NCBI RefSeq assembly: GCF_013002705.1
Contig: NZ_JABEND010000004.1
Span: 62,001-126,000, forward strand
Direction: 5' to 3'
From: Nakamurella aerolata
Lineage (GTDB): Bacteria > Actinomycetota > Actinomycetes > Mycobacteriales > Nakamurellaceae
Length of the DNA: 64,000 bases
The position numbers and the translations under genes are program-made. This document shows positions 1 to 8,379 of this stretch, piece by piece. The notes beneath the pieces were generated by a model. The model made no database searches. It had not been told where the DNA came from and worked only from the letters and a program-made list of their open reading frames with translations. The stretch's first letter is position 1, and every line of letters begins with the position of its first letter.

Positions 1-572
1 GGCAGGTCGGCGAGCTGCAGATCCGGGGCGCCAGCGTCACCGCCGGCTACCTCACCGTTGACGGCCCGGTGCCCACCCTCGACGCCGACGGCTGGCTCGC
101 CACCGGCGATCTCGGCTACCTGATCGCCGATCCTGCCGTGGCAACCGATGCTGCCGCGGCAACCGATGCTGCCGCGACAACCGATGCTGCCGAGACGCCT
201 GACGACCGCGTTGTGGTGGTGTGCGGACGGGTCAAGGACGTCATCATCATGGGCGGGCGGAACATCTACCCGACCGACATCGAGCGGTTGGCCGAGCAGG
301 TACCGGGGGTGCGCGCCGGGAACGCCGCGGCCGTCAAGTGGCGCACCCCGCACGGCCGGGAATCGTTTGCGGTGCTGGCGGAGTCGCGTCAGCACGACGA
401 GTCGGGCGAGGCCGACCGCATCGCCGACGGCATCCGCTCCGCCGTCACCACCGAGCTGGGCGTTCGGCCCGCGGTGGTCAAGGTGTCGCCGGTCGGGTCG
501 CTGCCGAAGACCCCGTCAGGCAAGATCCAGCGGGCAGCCGCCGCCGGGTTGCTGGCCGGCGACCAGCGGTGA
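1..572 (+). CDS. Acyl-AMP/CoA ligase (FadD/FAAL-like), C-terminal fragment
   Basis: The gene enters the window already in frame (first whole codon at position 3) and about 190 C-terminal residues are visible. They carry the adenylate-forming enzyme signatures: GWLATGDLG, the hinge motif GRVKDVIIMGGRNIYP, and the C-terminal PKTPSGKIQR with the catalytic lysine. These enzymes activate a fatty acid as its acyl-adenylate and pass it to CoA or a carrier protein; the wording of the hinge motif is closest to fatty-acyl-AMP ligases, but the substrate cannot be told from the fragment. Between the two signatures lies an in-frame three-copy repeat rich in Ala, Thr and Asp (141-194), an insertion not expected in the family. 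The TGA abuts the stop codon of the convergent transporter gene with no spacer. Confidence 0.85.
   Translation, partial: QVGELQIRGASVTAGYLTVDGPVPTLDADGWLATGDLGYLIADPAVATDAAAATDAAATTDAAETPDDRVVVVCGRVKDVIIMGGRNIYPTDIERLAEQVPGVRAGNAAAVKWRTPHGRESFAVLAESRQHDESGEADRIADGIRSAVTTELGVRPAVVKVSPVGSLPKTPSGKIQRAAAAGLLAGDQR
141..194 (+). repeat. 18-bp in-frame tandem repeat, 3 copies
   Basis: Units are 141-158, 159-176 and 177-194, based on gcaaccgatgctgccgcg; the first two are identical and the third differs at two bases. The unit is six codons, so copy number can change without breaking the ligase frame. It encodes an Ala/Thr/Asp-rich loop between the GDLG and hinge motifs. Confidence 0.9.
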
Positions 573-1958
573 TCAGCGGCGGCGGCCCGACCCGATCAGC
601 TCGCGGACGTCGTCGTGGTGATGGTCGAGGTAGTTGCGCTTGCGGTTGTCCCACATGTAATACGCGGCGACCAGGCCGACGACGCTGAGAACTACCACGT
701 ACCAACCGAAAAGGCCCTGGTGGCCGATCTTTTTGAACCACAGCGCCACATATTCGGCGGACCCGCCGAACAGTGAGTTGCCGATGGCGTAGGTGAAGCC
801 GACGCCCATGGCCCGCACCGCCGGCGGGAACATCTCGGCCTTGGCCACCCCGGCCACCGATGTGTACAGGCTCATCACGCAGAACACCACGGTGAGAATG
901 CAGATCAGCCCGAAGATGCTGCGGGTGTTCTTCATCAGCTCGTAGGCCGGGATGGTGACGATGGCCATCAGCAGGTAGAACGCCATCAGCGAGGTGCGCC
1001 GTCCGATGCGGTCGCTGAGCATGCCGAACAGCGGCTGTATGCACATGAAGATGGCGAGGCAGATGGTGGTGACGGTGGTCGCCGACTGCTTGCTGATGCC
1101 GGTGGTGTTGATCATGTACGTCTTCGAATAGGTGGTGAATGCGTAGAAGATCAGCGAGCCGGCGCAGGTCAGCCCGAGCACCACCCAGAACGAGCGCGGG
1201 TAGGCCAGCACGCCGCGGAAGGTGCCGGACACCGCCTGCGAGCGGTCCGCCTTGGTGGTGGTCTCGGCCAGCCCGCGGCGCAGGAAGAAGGAGACGACGG
1301 CGGCCATGGCGCCGATCAGGAACGGGATGCGCCAACCCCAGTCGGTGAGCTGCTGCTCCGACAGGAACAGCTGCAGGATGGTGGCGACCAGGCTGGCCAA
1401 CAGCTGCCCGCCGATCAGCGTCACGTATTGGAACGAGGAGAACAGCCCGCGGCGCTCCCGCGGCGCGATCTCCGTCATATAGGTGGCAGCGGTACCGTAC
1501 TCGCCGCCGACGGCGAAACCCTGCAACAGCCGGGTCAGCATCATCAGCACCGGCGCAAGGCCGCCCACCGAGTAGCTGCCATGGCCGTACGAGGGCAGGC
1601 AGGCGAAGATCAGCGAACCGAGACAGGCAAGGCTCACCGAGATCACCATGGCGCGCTTGCGGCCCATCCGGTCGGCCAGCCGGCCGAACACGTACCCGCC
1701 CACTGGCCGTGCCAAGAAGCCGACGAGGAAAACCGCTGCGCTGTCGAGGAACTGGCTGGTCTGGTTGCCTTTGGGAAAGAACTGGCTGGCGAAGTACGAC
1801 GAGAACGCCGCGTAGATGTAGTAGTCGAACCACTCCACCAAATTGCCGGACGATGCCGCGACCACCATGCGGATCCGTTTGGCCAGCGAGGTGCCTTCCA
1901 GCGGATCCACCGGCCCTGAGCTAGGTTCGCGTCCCGTGCCATCCGACAGCTTTGTCAT
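573..1958 (-). CDS. kgtP: MFS metabolite:H+ symporter, KgtP-like
   Basis: The 461-residue product has about 12 membrane segments and the hallmark of the metabolite:proton symporter family, SSGNLVEWFDYYIYAAFSSY, at residues 36-55. The cytoplasmic loop motif GRLADRMGRKRAM follows, with a second copy, GMLSDRIGRRTS, in the other half. The closest pattern I recall is alpha-ketoglutarate permease KgtP, which shares the GGEYGTAATYM, SFQYVTLIGGQLLA and GGSAEYVALWFKKIG segments. Predicted role: proton-coupled uptake of 2-oxoglutarate or a related dicarboxylate across the cytoplasmic membrane. The ATG at 1958 is preceded by a GGGAG-like site. The gene lies downstream of pth on the same strand with a 105-bp gap. 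Substrate specificity is inferred from similarity only. Confidence 0.85.
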   Translation of the reverse strand: MTKLSDGTGREPSSGPVDPLEGTSLAKRIRMVVAASSGNLVEWFDYYIYAAFSSYFASQFFPKGNQTSQFLDSAAVFLVGFLARPVGGYVFGRLADRMGRKRAMVISVSLACLGSLIFACLPSYGHGSYSVGGLAPVLMMLTRLLQGFAVGGEYGTAATYMTEIAPRERRGLFSSFQYVTLIGGQLLASLVATILQLFLSEQQLTDWGWRIPFLIGAMAAVVSFFLRRGLAETTTKADRSQAVSGTFRGVLAYPRSFWVVLGLTCAGSLIFYAFTTYSKTYMINTTGISKQSATTVTTICLAIFMCIQPLFGMLSDRIGRRTSLMAFYLLMAIVTIPAYELMKNTRSIFGLICILTVVFCVMSLYTSVAGVAKAEMFPPAVRAMGVGFTYAIGNSLFGGSAEYVALWFKKIGHQGLFGWYVVVLSVVGLVAAYYMWDNRKRNYLDHHHDDVRELIGSGRRR

Positions 1959-2063
1959 CTATGTTCTCCCGCTATGTTCCCCGATCCGGACACGCGGATG
2001 CTACTCCCTGGGCCGGGCGGTGAGACCTGCTCGGTGACGAAGGTCAAATGCCGCCGGACGGCT

Positions 2064-2642
2064 TCAGTGCAGCTGGTTCTGGGTGGCGAGCAGCCCCTGG
2101 TTGATCAGCAGCTCGGCAGCGTCGGCGGCATCGGCGATGTCGATCGGCAATTCCTTGCGCTCGGCCGCGGAGAAGTCTCGCAACACGAAGTCGGCAGGGT
2201 CTTGCCGACCGGGCGGGCGGCCGATACCGAAGCGCACCCGTAGATAGTTCTTGCTGCCCAGCGCATTTGAGATGCTGCGCAGGCCGTTGTGGCCGCCCTC
2301 GCCGCCGCCCTGCTTGACCCTGATGGTGCCGGGTGGCAGGTCGAGTTCGTCGTGCAGCACGATCACCTGCTCAGGCGAGATCTTGTAGAACCGTGCCAAG
2401 GTGTTGACCGGGGCGCCCGAGACATTCATGTAGCTGCGGGGTTTGGCGACGATCACCCGGCGCCCACCGAGCCGCCCCTCGACCACGTCGGCGCCGGCCT
2501 TGTGCGTCTTGAACCGCCCGCCCAGCCTGGCGGCCAGCTCGTCGGCCACCATGGCCCCGACGTTGTGCCGGTTGCCGGCGTAGCCGGGCCCTGGGTTGCC
2601 CAGTCCGACGACGAGGACGGGTTCGGCTGGCGGAGCTGTCAC
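2064..2642 (-). CDS. pth: Peptidyl-tRNA hydrolase
   Basis: The 192-residue product matches bacterial Pth1, which cleaves peptidyl-tRNA released by stalled ribosomes in the cytoplasm. Visible signatures are [19 protein letters not shown] with the catalytic histidine, [10 protein letters not shown], and [10 protein letters not shown] with the catalytic aspartate. I chose the GTG at 2642 rather than the longer open frame because the added residues are a Cys/Arg-rich translation of a tandem repeat, and because TACCGT lies exactly 7 nt upstream of this GTG, the arrangement of a leaderless start. rplY lies upstream on the same strand, separated by a terminator and repeats, so pth probably has its own promoter. 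The pth-rplY pairing is standard for actinobacteria. Confidence 0.95.
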   Translation of the reverse strand: MTAPPAEPVLVVGLGNPGPGYAGNRHNVGAMVADELAARLGGRFKTHKAGADVVEGRLGGRRVIVAKPRSYMNVSGAPVNTLARFYKISPEQVIVLHDELDLPPGTIRVKQGGGEGGHNGLRSISNALGSKNYLRVRFGIGRPPGRQDPADFVLRDFSAAERKELPIDIADAADAAELLINQGLLATQNQLH

Positions 2643-2649
2643 GCCCGTC

Positions 2650-2655
2650 ACGGTA
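2650..2655 (-). promoter_or_regulatory. TANNNT -10 element for leaderless pth
   Basis: TACCGT on the minus strand lies 7 nt before the GTG at 2642. With transcription starting at or next to the start codon no ribosome binding site is needed, and none is visible. I see no clear -35. Confidence 0.5.
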
Positions 2656-2700
2656 TCGCGGGGCGCCGCGGCCGCCGAGCGGCACGGGTGATCCGGGCGG

Positions 2701-2760
2701 ACGCAACACCGGCGGACGCGGCACCGGCGGGCGCGGCACCGGCGGACGCAGTACCGGGCG
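2701..2760. repeat. 15-bp tandem repeat, 4 degenerate copies
   Basis: Four units of the acgcggcaccggcgg type (2701-2715, 2716-2730, 2731-2745, 2746-2760) sit between the rplY terminator and pth. They are probably noncoding; read as protein they give a Cys/Arg-rich string with no likeness to a Pth N-terminus. Confidence 0.8.
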
Positions 2761-2768
2761 CAGCACAC

Positions 2769-2813
2769 AAAAGCGCCGCCGGCGGCCACTACGAGGGTGG
2801 CCACCGGCGGCGC
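2769..2813 (-). terminator. Intrinsic terminator of rplY
   Basis: gcgccgccggcggccac (2773-2789) pairs with gtggccaccggcggcgc, a 17-bp stem with one G-U-type mismatch and a short loop. On the minus strand the stem is followed by CTTTTGTG, a short U tract. It lies about 60 bp beyond the rplY stop codon and insulates pth from rplY. Confidence 0.8.
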
Positions 2814-2870
2814 CTGCGGCACAGCCAGTTCGTCGCGGCGCAGCTATACGCCGCGACGAGATCGGTCGGG

Positions 2871-3560
2871 TCAGCTCTCGGAGCCGGACTCCTCGGAGTC
2901 GGAGCCACCCTCGGCGTCGCCCGCACGTTCGCCTTCGGCGGACTCGTCCTCGGGGGCGTCCTGCTCGATGCCCAGCTCTTCGGCCGCCTCGGCGTCTTCG
3001 GCCTCAAGCTCTTCGGCGGTCGGTGCGTGCTGCACCGCGAGCACCAGAGCCTCGGGATCGGTGATCAGCTCGACGTTGGACGGGATGCCGATCTGACCGG
3101 CAAGGAACTGGGTGCCGGCCTCGGCCTCCTCGATGTCCAGCACGAAGTGATCGGGGATGTGCAGCGCCTCGACCTCGACGGTGAGCGTCGACAGTTCGTT
3201 CAGCGTGACGGTGCCGGCGGCGGCCTCGCCCTTGACCTGGATCGGCACCTCGACGGTGACCTTCTCGCCGCGCTTGACGATCAGCAGATCCACGTGCTCG
3301 ACGTAGTCGCGCACCGGGTGGATCACCACGGACTTCGGCAGGGCGAGCTCTTCGCCGCCGGCCAGGTCGAGGGTGAGAATGGTGTTGGCGCCGCCCTTCA
3401 TGGCGCGGGCGAACTCCTTGGCCGGCAGTGACAGGTGCTGCGGGTCGGTGCCGTGGCCGTACAGCACGGCGGGGATCTTGCCGGCCTTGCGGGCCCGGCG
3501 GGCAAAGCCCTTGCCGAACTCGGTGCGCGGTTCGGCGGAGAGGCGGGTGGTGTCAGCCAC
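2871..3560 (-). CDS. rplY: 50S ribosomal protein L25, CTC/TL5 type
   Basis: The 229-residue protein is the long CTC form of L25. It has an N-terminal 5S rRNA-binding domain (opening ADTTRLSAEPRTEFGKGFAR, then AVLYGHGTDPQHLSL) and a C-terminal beta domain (VPIQVKGEAAAGTV ... LHIPDHFVLDIEEAEAG). A tail of about 45 residues rich in Glu, Asp and Ser follows. The protein binds 5S rRNA in the large subunit, and the CTC form is also linked to general stress. The GTG at 3560 is chosen because AAGGAG lies 5-6 nt upstream and the N-terminus then matches the family; the longer frame adds unrelated residues. Confidence 0.95.
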   Translation of the reverse strand: MADTTRLSAEPRTEFGKGFARRARKAGKIPAVLYGHGTDPQHLSLPAKEFARAMKGGANTILTLDLAGGEELALPKSVVIHPVRDYVEHVDLLIVKRGEKVTVEVPIQVKGEAAAGTVTLNELSTLTVEVEALHIPDHFVLDIEEAEAGTQFLAGQIGIPSNVELITDPEALVLAVQHAPTAEELEAEDAEAAEELGIEQDAPEDESAEGERAGDAEGGSDSEESGSES

Positions 3561-3968
3561 GGTGGCTCCTTCTTGCGAGTTCTCGTCCCGCCGGGCGAGG
3601 CAGCGGCGCGGGCAAATGCCGGCGCGCTGAATCAGGGGCGGTACAGAGCTGGTGTTCGGCTTGCGGTGGGGGCTCGGCGGGGGCGTGGCGACGCGAGCGT
3701 GGGTGCATCCCACCGCGTCGATCACGGCTCGCTGCGTGAGGCGGGAAGCTCCCCGTCCGCGCACCGGCCCTCGCCGAGGCAACCCCACGAGGTTACGTGA
3801 CGTGGGGTGGGGCTTTCAAATCCGTCGCGCTGTGCTCATCCGTAGCGCTGGGCAGATCCGTAGCGCCGGGCGTTGGCGCGGGCCGCCCGCCGCCGGCTCA
3901 ACGCTCGGCCGGGCTCAACTCGGTCGCCGGGTTCAACTCGGCGCCAGGGCTCAGCTCGGCGCCAGGGC
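3561..3968. other. Intergenic region with repeats upstream of rplY
   Basis: This 408-bp gap separates the methyltransferase stop codon from rplY. It holds two 18-bp tandem repeat arrays (3819-3872 and 3911-3982, the second running into the upstream gene) and a small inverted repeat, CCCCACG/CGTGGGG, at 3783-3807. I could not identify a convincing rplY promoter or ribosomal-protein autoregulatory leader. Confidence 0.6.
3819..3872. repeat. 18-bp tandem repeat, 3 copies
   Basis: Units at 3819-3836, 3837-3854 and 3855-3872 follow catccgtagcgctgggca. They lie in the gap 3' of the YceH-methyltransferase gene, only 38 bp from a second, unrelated 18-bp array. Confidence 0.85.
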
Positions 3969-3982
3969 TCAGCTCGGCGCCC
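3911..3982. repeat. 18-bp tandem repeat, 4 copies
   Basis: Units at 3911-3928, 3929-3946, 3947-3964 and 3965-3982 follow gggctcagctcggcgcca. The array straddles the stop codon of the methyltransferase gene (TGA at 3971-3969), so its last unit encodes the C-terminus and the others lie just beyond it. Confidence 0.85.
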
Positions 3983-5219
3983 GGCCGAGGACGTACAGCC
4001 GCTCGGTGTCCACCCCGCTGCTCCGTTCCGCCGGGAGCGGGCCGCGCCGGTACCACTCCAACTGCTCGAGGCCGGCGTCGGCAAACGCCGCCAGCACAGC
4101 GGTTTGCTGGTGCATGACGACGTCGAGGTCGACCGGCCGGCCGAGAAACTCCTCGCGGTGCACCACCGTGCCGCCGACGTGCACCGCGACGGCCAGCGTC
4201 CCGCCGGGCCGCAGCACCCGGCGCAGCGCACCAATCGCGCCGGGCAGCTCGCTGCCGGCCAGGTGGACAAGCGCGTACCAGGCGGTGATGGCGCCCCAAC
4301 CGGACGCGGTGGCCGGGCGCAGCAACCTGGTGAGGTCGCCAACCTCGAACCTTGCCGCCGGAAAGCGTTGCCGGGCAACAGCAATCATCTCCGGCGAGAG
4401 GTCGAAGCCGGTGACGTCGGCGCCGGCCTCCGCCAGCCAGGCGGCGACCTGGCCGGGCCCGGTGCCGACGTCGGCGACCGGGTCGGCGCCGGCCGCGGTG
4501 GCCACCCTGGTGAGCAGCCAGCGGTCGAAGTCCTTGCCGGACAGCTCATCTGCGAACGTGTCGGCATAGGCGTCGGCGACCGCGTTGTACCCGGCGAGCA
4601 CCGCGGCGTCCCGATCTTCCGGGGTCACCGCGAGTTCGGTGTCGGCCGCGCCGGCAGCATCGGCCCCGGCGTCAGGATCGGCTGAGCCGTCGGCCCCTGG
4701 TACCGGGCCGAGCAGATGGATCCAGCGCAGCTCTCGGTGGTGGCCCCGTTGTGGCGGCAGCCGGCGTACCAGCGGCTGCTCGGCATCGGCAAGCGCGGCC
4801 AACGCAGTCTCCACCGCCTGCTTGTCGGCGAACGGATGCAGCCGCTCGGTGCGGGTGCGCAATTCGGCTGCAGTCTGCGCGCCGCGCAACAGCAGCACGG
4901 TGATCAGCGCGCGTTCGGCGGGCTCCAACCCGAGCTGCTCCTCCAGCCGCTGGTGATAGCGGATCACCCTGGAACCCTGCCCGGTCCACACCGTGCGGAC
5001 CAACTCGCGGCCCTTGAGGTCTTTCAGCGCGTCCACCAGCTCGGCCTCGGCATAGCCGGTGACCGGTTCTCGGCTCGAGGTCTGGTTGCAGGCGGTACGT
5101 AATGCGTTGAGCGACAACGGATATGACGCCGGCACGGTGACCTGCTTCTCCAGCAGGCTGCCGAGCACACGTTGGTCGATCGGTGACAGCACGGGCAACG
5201 ATCCGGTCGGCGACGGCAT
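3969..5219 (-). CDS. YceH (DUF480) domain fused to SAM-dependent methyltransferase
   Basis: This 416-residue protein has two parts. Residues 1-170 match the YceH/DUF480 family, a tandem winged-helix protein: LSPIDQRVLGSLLEKQVTVP and YPLSLNALRTACNQTSSREP at the N-terminus, then a second helical repeat with RGAQTAAELRTRTERLHPF. After an Ala/Asp/Gly linker (about 172-200), residues 205-416 form a class I SAM methyltransferase with motif I DVGTGPGQVAAWLAEAGADV (from about residue 250) and RRVLRPGGTLAVAVH. YceH is usually a stand-alone protein of poorly known function; the methyltransferase target is unknown. The ATG at 5219 follows TACACT by 6 nt, so translation is probably leaderless. The two halves are in one uninterrupted frame. 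Confidence 0.85.
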   Translation of the reverse strand: MPSPTGSLPVLSPIDQRVLGSLLEKQVTVPASYPLSLNALRTACNQTSSREPVTGYAEAELVDALKDLKGRELVRTVWTGQGSRVIRYHQRLEEQLGLEPAERALITVLLLRGAQTAAELRTRTERLHPFADKQAVETALAALADAEQPLVRRLPPQRGHHRELRWIHLLGPVPGADGSADPDAGADAAGAADTELAVTPEDRDAAVLAGYNAVADAYADTFADELSGKDFDRWLLTRVATAAGADPVADVGTGPGQVAAWLAEAGADVTGFDLSPEMIAVARQRFPAARFEVGDLTRLLRPATASGWGAITAWYALVHLAGSELPGAIGALRRVLRPGGTLAVAVHVGGTVVHREEFLGRPVDLDVVMHQQTAVLAAFADAGLEQLEWYRRGPLPAERSSGVDTERLYVLGRAPS

Positions 5220-5225
5220 GGGGGC

Positions 5226-5231
5226 AGTGTA
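5226..5231 (-). promoter_or_regulatory. TANNNT -10 element for leaderless YceH-methyltransferase
   Basis: TACACT on the minus strand is separated from the ATG at 5219 by exactly 6 nt, and no Shine-Dalgarno sequence is present. Confidence 0.5.
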
Positions 5232-5257
5232 AAAGCGCGGGCCCCAGACAACCAGAC

Positions 5258-5284
5258 AACGCAGGTAACGCAGGCAACGCAGGC
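5258..5284. repeat. 9-bp tandem repeat, 3 copies
   Basis: aacgcaggt/aacgcaggc/aacgcaggc runs head to tail between the ilvA 3' end and the -10 element of the YceH-methyltransferase gene, roughly where upstream promoter contacts would fall. Confidence 0.8.
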
Positions 5285-5337
5285 AACCGCCGGCTGGAAG
5301 CGAACGGGGACAGAGCCGGTAGCGAACCGCGAGACGG

Positions 5338-6603
5338 CTACGAGAGAAACAGCCCGAACAGCGGGCTGTCCGGCGGCACCGGCTGCACGGTGATCGGCGA
5401 CGCAGCCATCCGGCGCAGCAGCGGTTCCAGATCGTCACGACTGCCCAGCTCCAGCCCGACCAATGCCGGGCCGAACTCGCGGTTGTTGCGCTTGACGTAC
5501 TCGAACAGGGCGATGTCGTCGTCCGGGCCGAGCACGTCGTCGAGGAAGCGCCGCAGCGCGCCCGGTTCCTGCGGGAACTCGACGAGGAAAGAGTGTTTGC
5601 GGCCCTCGTGGATCAGCGCCCGCTCCACCACCTCGCCGTAGCGGCTGACGTCGTTGTTACCGCCGGACACCACGGCCACCACGGTCTGTCCCTGCCGGAT
5701 CGGCAACTGCGCCAACTGGTCGGGGTCGCTCAACGCCGCGGACGCCATGGCCCCCGACGGCTCGGCGATGATGCCCTCGGTCTGATAGAGCGCCAGCATC
5801 TCGACGCAGATCGCGCCTTCGGCGACGGTCGACACCCGGCAACCGCTGTCCCGCACGATCGGGAACGTCACCTCACCGACCCTGCGCACCGCGGTGCCGT
5901 CGGCGAACGAGTCGATCTTGTCCAGCCGCACCGGTGCACCGTGCCGCAGCGCCGCCGTCATGCTGGCGGCGCCGGCCGGTTCGAGACCGACCAGCCGGTC
6001 GTCGGCGTCGCTGCCACCGATGGCGGCCACGCAGCCGGCCAGCAGTCCGCCGCCACCGACCGGCACCAGCAGCAGATCGGGCAGCCTGCCCAGTTGCTCG
6101 ACGATCTCTCGGGCCACCGTGCCCTGCCCCGCGACGATCCGCTGGTCGTCGAACGCCGGCACCATCACCGCGCCGGTGTCGGTGGCGAGGTCAAGGGCGG
6201 CGGCCGCGGCGTCGTCGTAAGTTTCCCCGCCGACGACGATCGTCACCTGCTTGCCGCCGAGATCGGCGACCCTGTCGCGTTTCTGCCGCGGCGTCGTGCT
6301 CGGCAGAAAGATGGTGGCGGGCACCTGCAGCTCGGCGCAGGCCAGCGCCACTCCCTGGGCGTGGTTGCCGGCGCTGGCGCACACCACGCCACGCCGGCGG
6401 GCCGCCTCGTCCAGGCCGGCGATCAGGTTGACGGCGCCGCGCAGCTTGTACGAGCGAACCGGTTGCAGGTCTTCACGTTTAAGCAGCACGGTGGCGCCGG
6501 TGAGTTCGGAGAGCCGGGCGCTGCGTTGCAGCGGGGTAGGCGTCACCCAGGTGCTGATCCGGTCCGCCGCTGCGGCGACGTCGGCAGGTCCAAGTGAGCG
6601 CAC
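5338..6603 (-). CDS. ilvA: Threonine ammonia-lyase (biosynthetic)
   Basis: The 421-residue enzyme converts L-threonine to 2-oxobutanoate and ammonia, the entry step of isoleucine synthesis. The PLP-binding region REDLQPVRSYKLRGA carries the Schiff-base lysine; CASAGNHAQGVALA and the phosphate-binding loop PVGGGGLLAG follow. Residues from about 330 form the C-terminal ACT-like regulatory domain (HSFLVEFPQEPGALRRFLDD), present once as in the short actinobacterial form. The GTG at 6603 is preceded by TACGCT at 6 nt and no ribosome binding site, supporting a leaderless start. Feedback by isoleucine is expected from the family. Confidence 0.93.
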   Translation of the reverse strand: MRSLGPADVAAAADRISTWVTPTPLQRSARLSELTGATVLLKREDLQPVRSYKLRGAVNLIAGLDEAARRRGVVCASAGNHAQGVALACAELQVPATIFLPSTTPRQKRDRVADLGGKQVTIVVGGETYDDAAAAALDLATDTGAVMVPAFDDQRIVAGQGTVAREIVEQLGRLPDLLLVPVGGGGLLAGCVAAIGGSDADDRLVGLEPAGAASMTAALRHGAPVRLDKIDSFADGTAVRRVGEVTFPIVRDSGCRVSTVAEGAICVEMLALYQTEGIIAEPSGAMASAALSDPDQLAQLPIRQGQTVVAVVSGGNNDVSRYGEVVERALIHEGRKHSFLVEFPQEPGALRRFLDDVLGPDDDIALFEYVKRNNREFGPALVGLELGSRDDLEPLLRRMAASPITVQPVPPDSPLFGLFLS

Positions 6604-6609
6604 CGCACC

Positions 6610-6615
6610 AGCGTA
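6610..6615 (-). promoter_or_regulatory. TANNNT -10 element for leaderless ilvA
   Basis: TACGCT on the minus strand precedes the GTG at 6603 by 6 nt; there is no ribosome binding site. Confidence 0.5.
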
Positions 6616-6694
6616 GGTGGGCCGGCGCTGCCGGTGCTGCGCGGCCGGGTCAGGCGCCGGCCATGGCGCCGACCGGAGCGGCCGGCCGGCCAGA

Positions 6695-7855
6695 TCAACC
6701 GGCCGCGACGGCCCGGCGCAGCGCGTCGAGAAAAGCGTCGACATCGGCCTCGGTGGTGTCCCACGAGCACATCCAACGCACCTCGCCGGTGGCGGGATTC
6801 CAGTCGTAGAACCGGAAATCGGCACGCAAACGCTCGGCGGCGGCCTTGTCGAGCACCGCGAACACACCGTTGGCCTGCACCGGCTGGGTGATCCGCACCC
6901 CGTCGATGGCCTTGGCCCCGGCGGCCAGCCGCTGCGCCATCGCGTTCGCGTGCCGCGCCGAGCGCAGGTACAGATCGCCCTCCAACAGGGCGATCAGCTG
7001 CGCCGAGGCGAAGCGCATTTTCGAGTTCAACTGCATGTCCTGCTTGCGCAGGTAGCGCAGCGCGTCCGCGGCGTCGGCGCCGGCGCGGCGACGCCCGTCG
7101 GTGTCGGCGAGCAGCACCACCGCCTCCACACCGAGCGCGCCATTCTTGGTGCCCCCCAAGCTGATCACGTCGACGCCCGCGTCGGTGGTGATGTCGCGCA
7201 GCGGTCGGTCAAGGGTGGCGGCCGCATTGGCCAGCCGCGATCCGTCCAGGTGCACCTTCATGCCGAGCCGGTGCGCATGGTCGGCGATGGCGGCGATCTC
7301 CTCCGGCTGGTAACAGGTGCCGAGTTCGGTGGTCTGGGTGATCGACACCACCAGCGGCTGCGCCCGGTGCTCGTCGCCGAAACCCCAGGCCTGCCGGTCG
7401 ATCAGCTCGGGGGTGAGCTTGCCGTCCGGCGTCGGAACGGTCAGCAGCTTCAACCCGCCGACGCGTTCCGGCGCGCCGTTCTCGTCGGTGTGGATGTGCG
7501 CGGTCTCCGCACACACCACCGCACCCCAGCGGGGTGACAGTGCTTGCAGGCTCAGCACATTCGCCCCGGTCCCGTTGAACACCGGGAATCCGACGGTGCC
7601 GGCACCGAAGTGCTCGGCGAGCACCTGTTGCAGATGCTCGGTGTACACGTCCTCGCCGTAGGAGATCTGGTGCCCGCCGTTGGCGGCGGCCAACGCCGCC
7701 ATCACCTCAGGGTGCACGCCGGCGTAGTTGTCCGAGGCGAACGCGCGGGCGGCCGGGTCGTGCAGCGGCTGCGGCTGAGGGGACTGCGGCCGAGGGGACT
7801 GCGGCTGGGAAGACGCGGCCGCGACATCGGGAGCGGAGCTGGAGGGGGCGGGCAT
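6695..7855 (-). CDS. Low-specificity threonine aldolase
   Basis: The 386-residue PLP enzyme belongs to the fold-type I threonine/beta-eliminating lyase family that splits L-threonine or L-allo-threonine into glycine and acetaldehyde. Diagnostic segments are ASDNYAGVHPEVMAAL, the substrate loop YGEDVYTEHL, VHLDGSRLANAA, and the cofactor lysine in SLGGTKNGALG. The first 30 residues are a low-complexity Ser/Pro/Gln string (SQPQSPRPQSPQPQP) that looks like a recent slippage product. The ATG at 7855 lies 17 nt after the NUDIX stop with GGAGG close upstream, so it is probably cotranscribed with the NUDIX and SDR genes. Together with ilvA it places two threonine-consuming enzymes side by side, under separate promoters. 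Confidence 0.88.
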   Translation of the reverse strand: MPAPSSSAPDVAAASSQPQSPRPQSPQPQPLHDPAARAFASDNYAGVHPEVMAALAAANGGHQISYGEDVYTEHLQQVLAEHFGAGTVGFPVFNGTGANVLSLQALSPRWGAVVCAETAHIHTDENGAPERVGGLKLLTVPTPDGKLTPELIDRQAWGFGDEHRAQPLVVSITQTTELGTCYQPEEIAAIADHAHRLGMKVHLDGSRLANAAATLDRPLRDITTDAGVDVISLGGTKNGALGVEAVVLLADTDGRRRAGADAADALRYLRKQDMQLNSKMRFASAQLIALLEGDLYLRSARHANAMAQRLAAGAKAIDGVRITQPVQANGVFAVLDKAAAERLRADFRFYDWNPATGEVRWMCSWDTTEADVDAFLDALRRAVAAG

Positions 7856-7872
7856 GCCCTCCAGTCTGGCGG

Positions 7873-8379
7873 TCAGCCCTCCAGCAGCACCTGGCGGGGG
7901 GCGGCCTCGTCCGCCAGCGCCGCGCTCACCCTTGCCTGCATCGCTGCCGAGAGCCCCCAACGATTGCCGGCAGCACCGAGCTCGGCCACCGGAACCCAAC
8001 GCGCGTCGGTGTTTTCGTCGTCGGCGGGGCGCGGCCGGCCGGTGCGGTAGCGGAGCCGGTAGGTCAGATCGAGGTATTGAGTCTGGTCGCCGTTGGGATA
8101 GCGGACCTGCCGGGTGACCCCGACCTGCGCCAGTCGCACCACCTTCGCTGTTACCGCCGTCTCCTCGAGCACCTCGCGGACGGCGGCGACGGACGGATGC
8201 TCGCCGGGGTCGACGATTCCGGTGACCGGGGTCCACGCCCCGTTGTCGGCGCGCCGCACCAGCAGCAACTGCGGGGCGGCGGCATCGCCGCGGGTCACCA
8301 CGGCGGTGCAGCCGATCAACCACAGCGGATCGGTCCCGATCTTGCTGCGCAGCGCGGTGACGAACTCCGGGACGGGCAT
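7873..8379 (-). CDS. NUDIX hydrolase
   Basis: The 168-residue protein has a NUDIX box at residues 54-76, with G54, E60, R68-E69 and E72-E73 all in register; only the penultimate glycine is replaced by alanine. The family hydrolyses nucleoside diphosphates linked to another group. The middle segment around RYPNGDQTQYLDLTYRLRY resembles ADP-ribose/(deoxy)NTP-type members common in actinobacteria, but the substrate is not determinable. Its ATG overlaps the SDR stop codon by one base (TGATG), so translation is coupled to the SDR gene. Confidence 0.85.
   Translation of the reverse strand: MPVPEFVTALRSKIGTDPLWLIGCTAVVTRGDAAAPQLLLVRRADNGAWTPVTGIVDPGEHPSVAAVREVLEETAVTAKVVRLAQVGVTRQVRYPNGDQTQYLDLTYRLRYRTGRPRPADDENTDARWVPVAELGAAGNRWGLSAAMQARVSAALADEAAPRQVLLEG

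Noticed and set aside
2643-2822. N-terminal extension of pth
   Set aside because: The extra residues are a Cys/Arg-rich translation of a tandem repeat and part of the rplY terminator.
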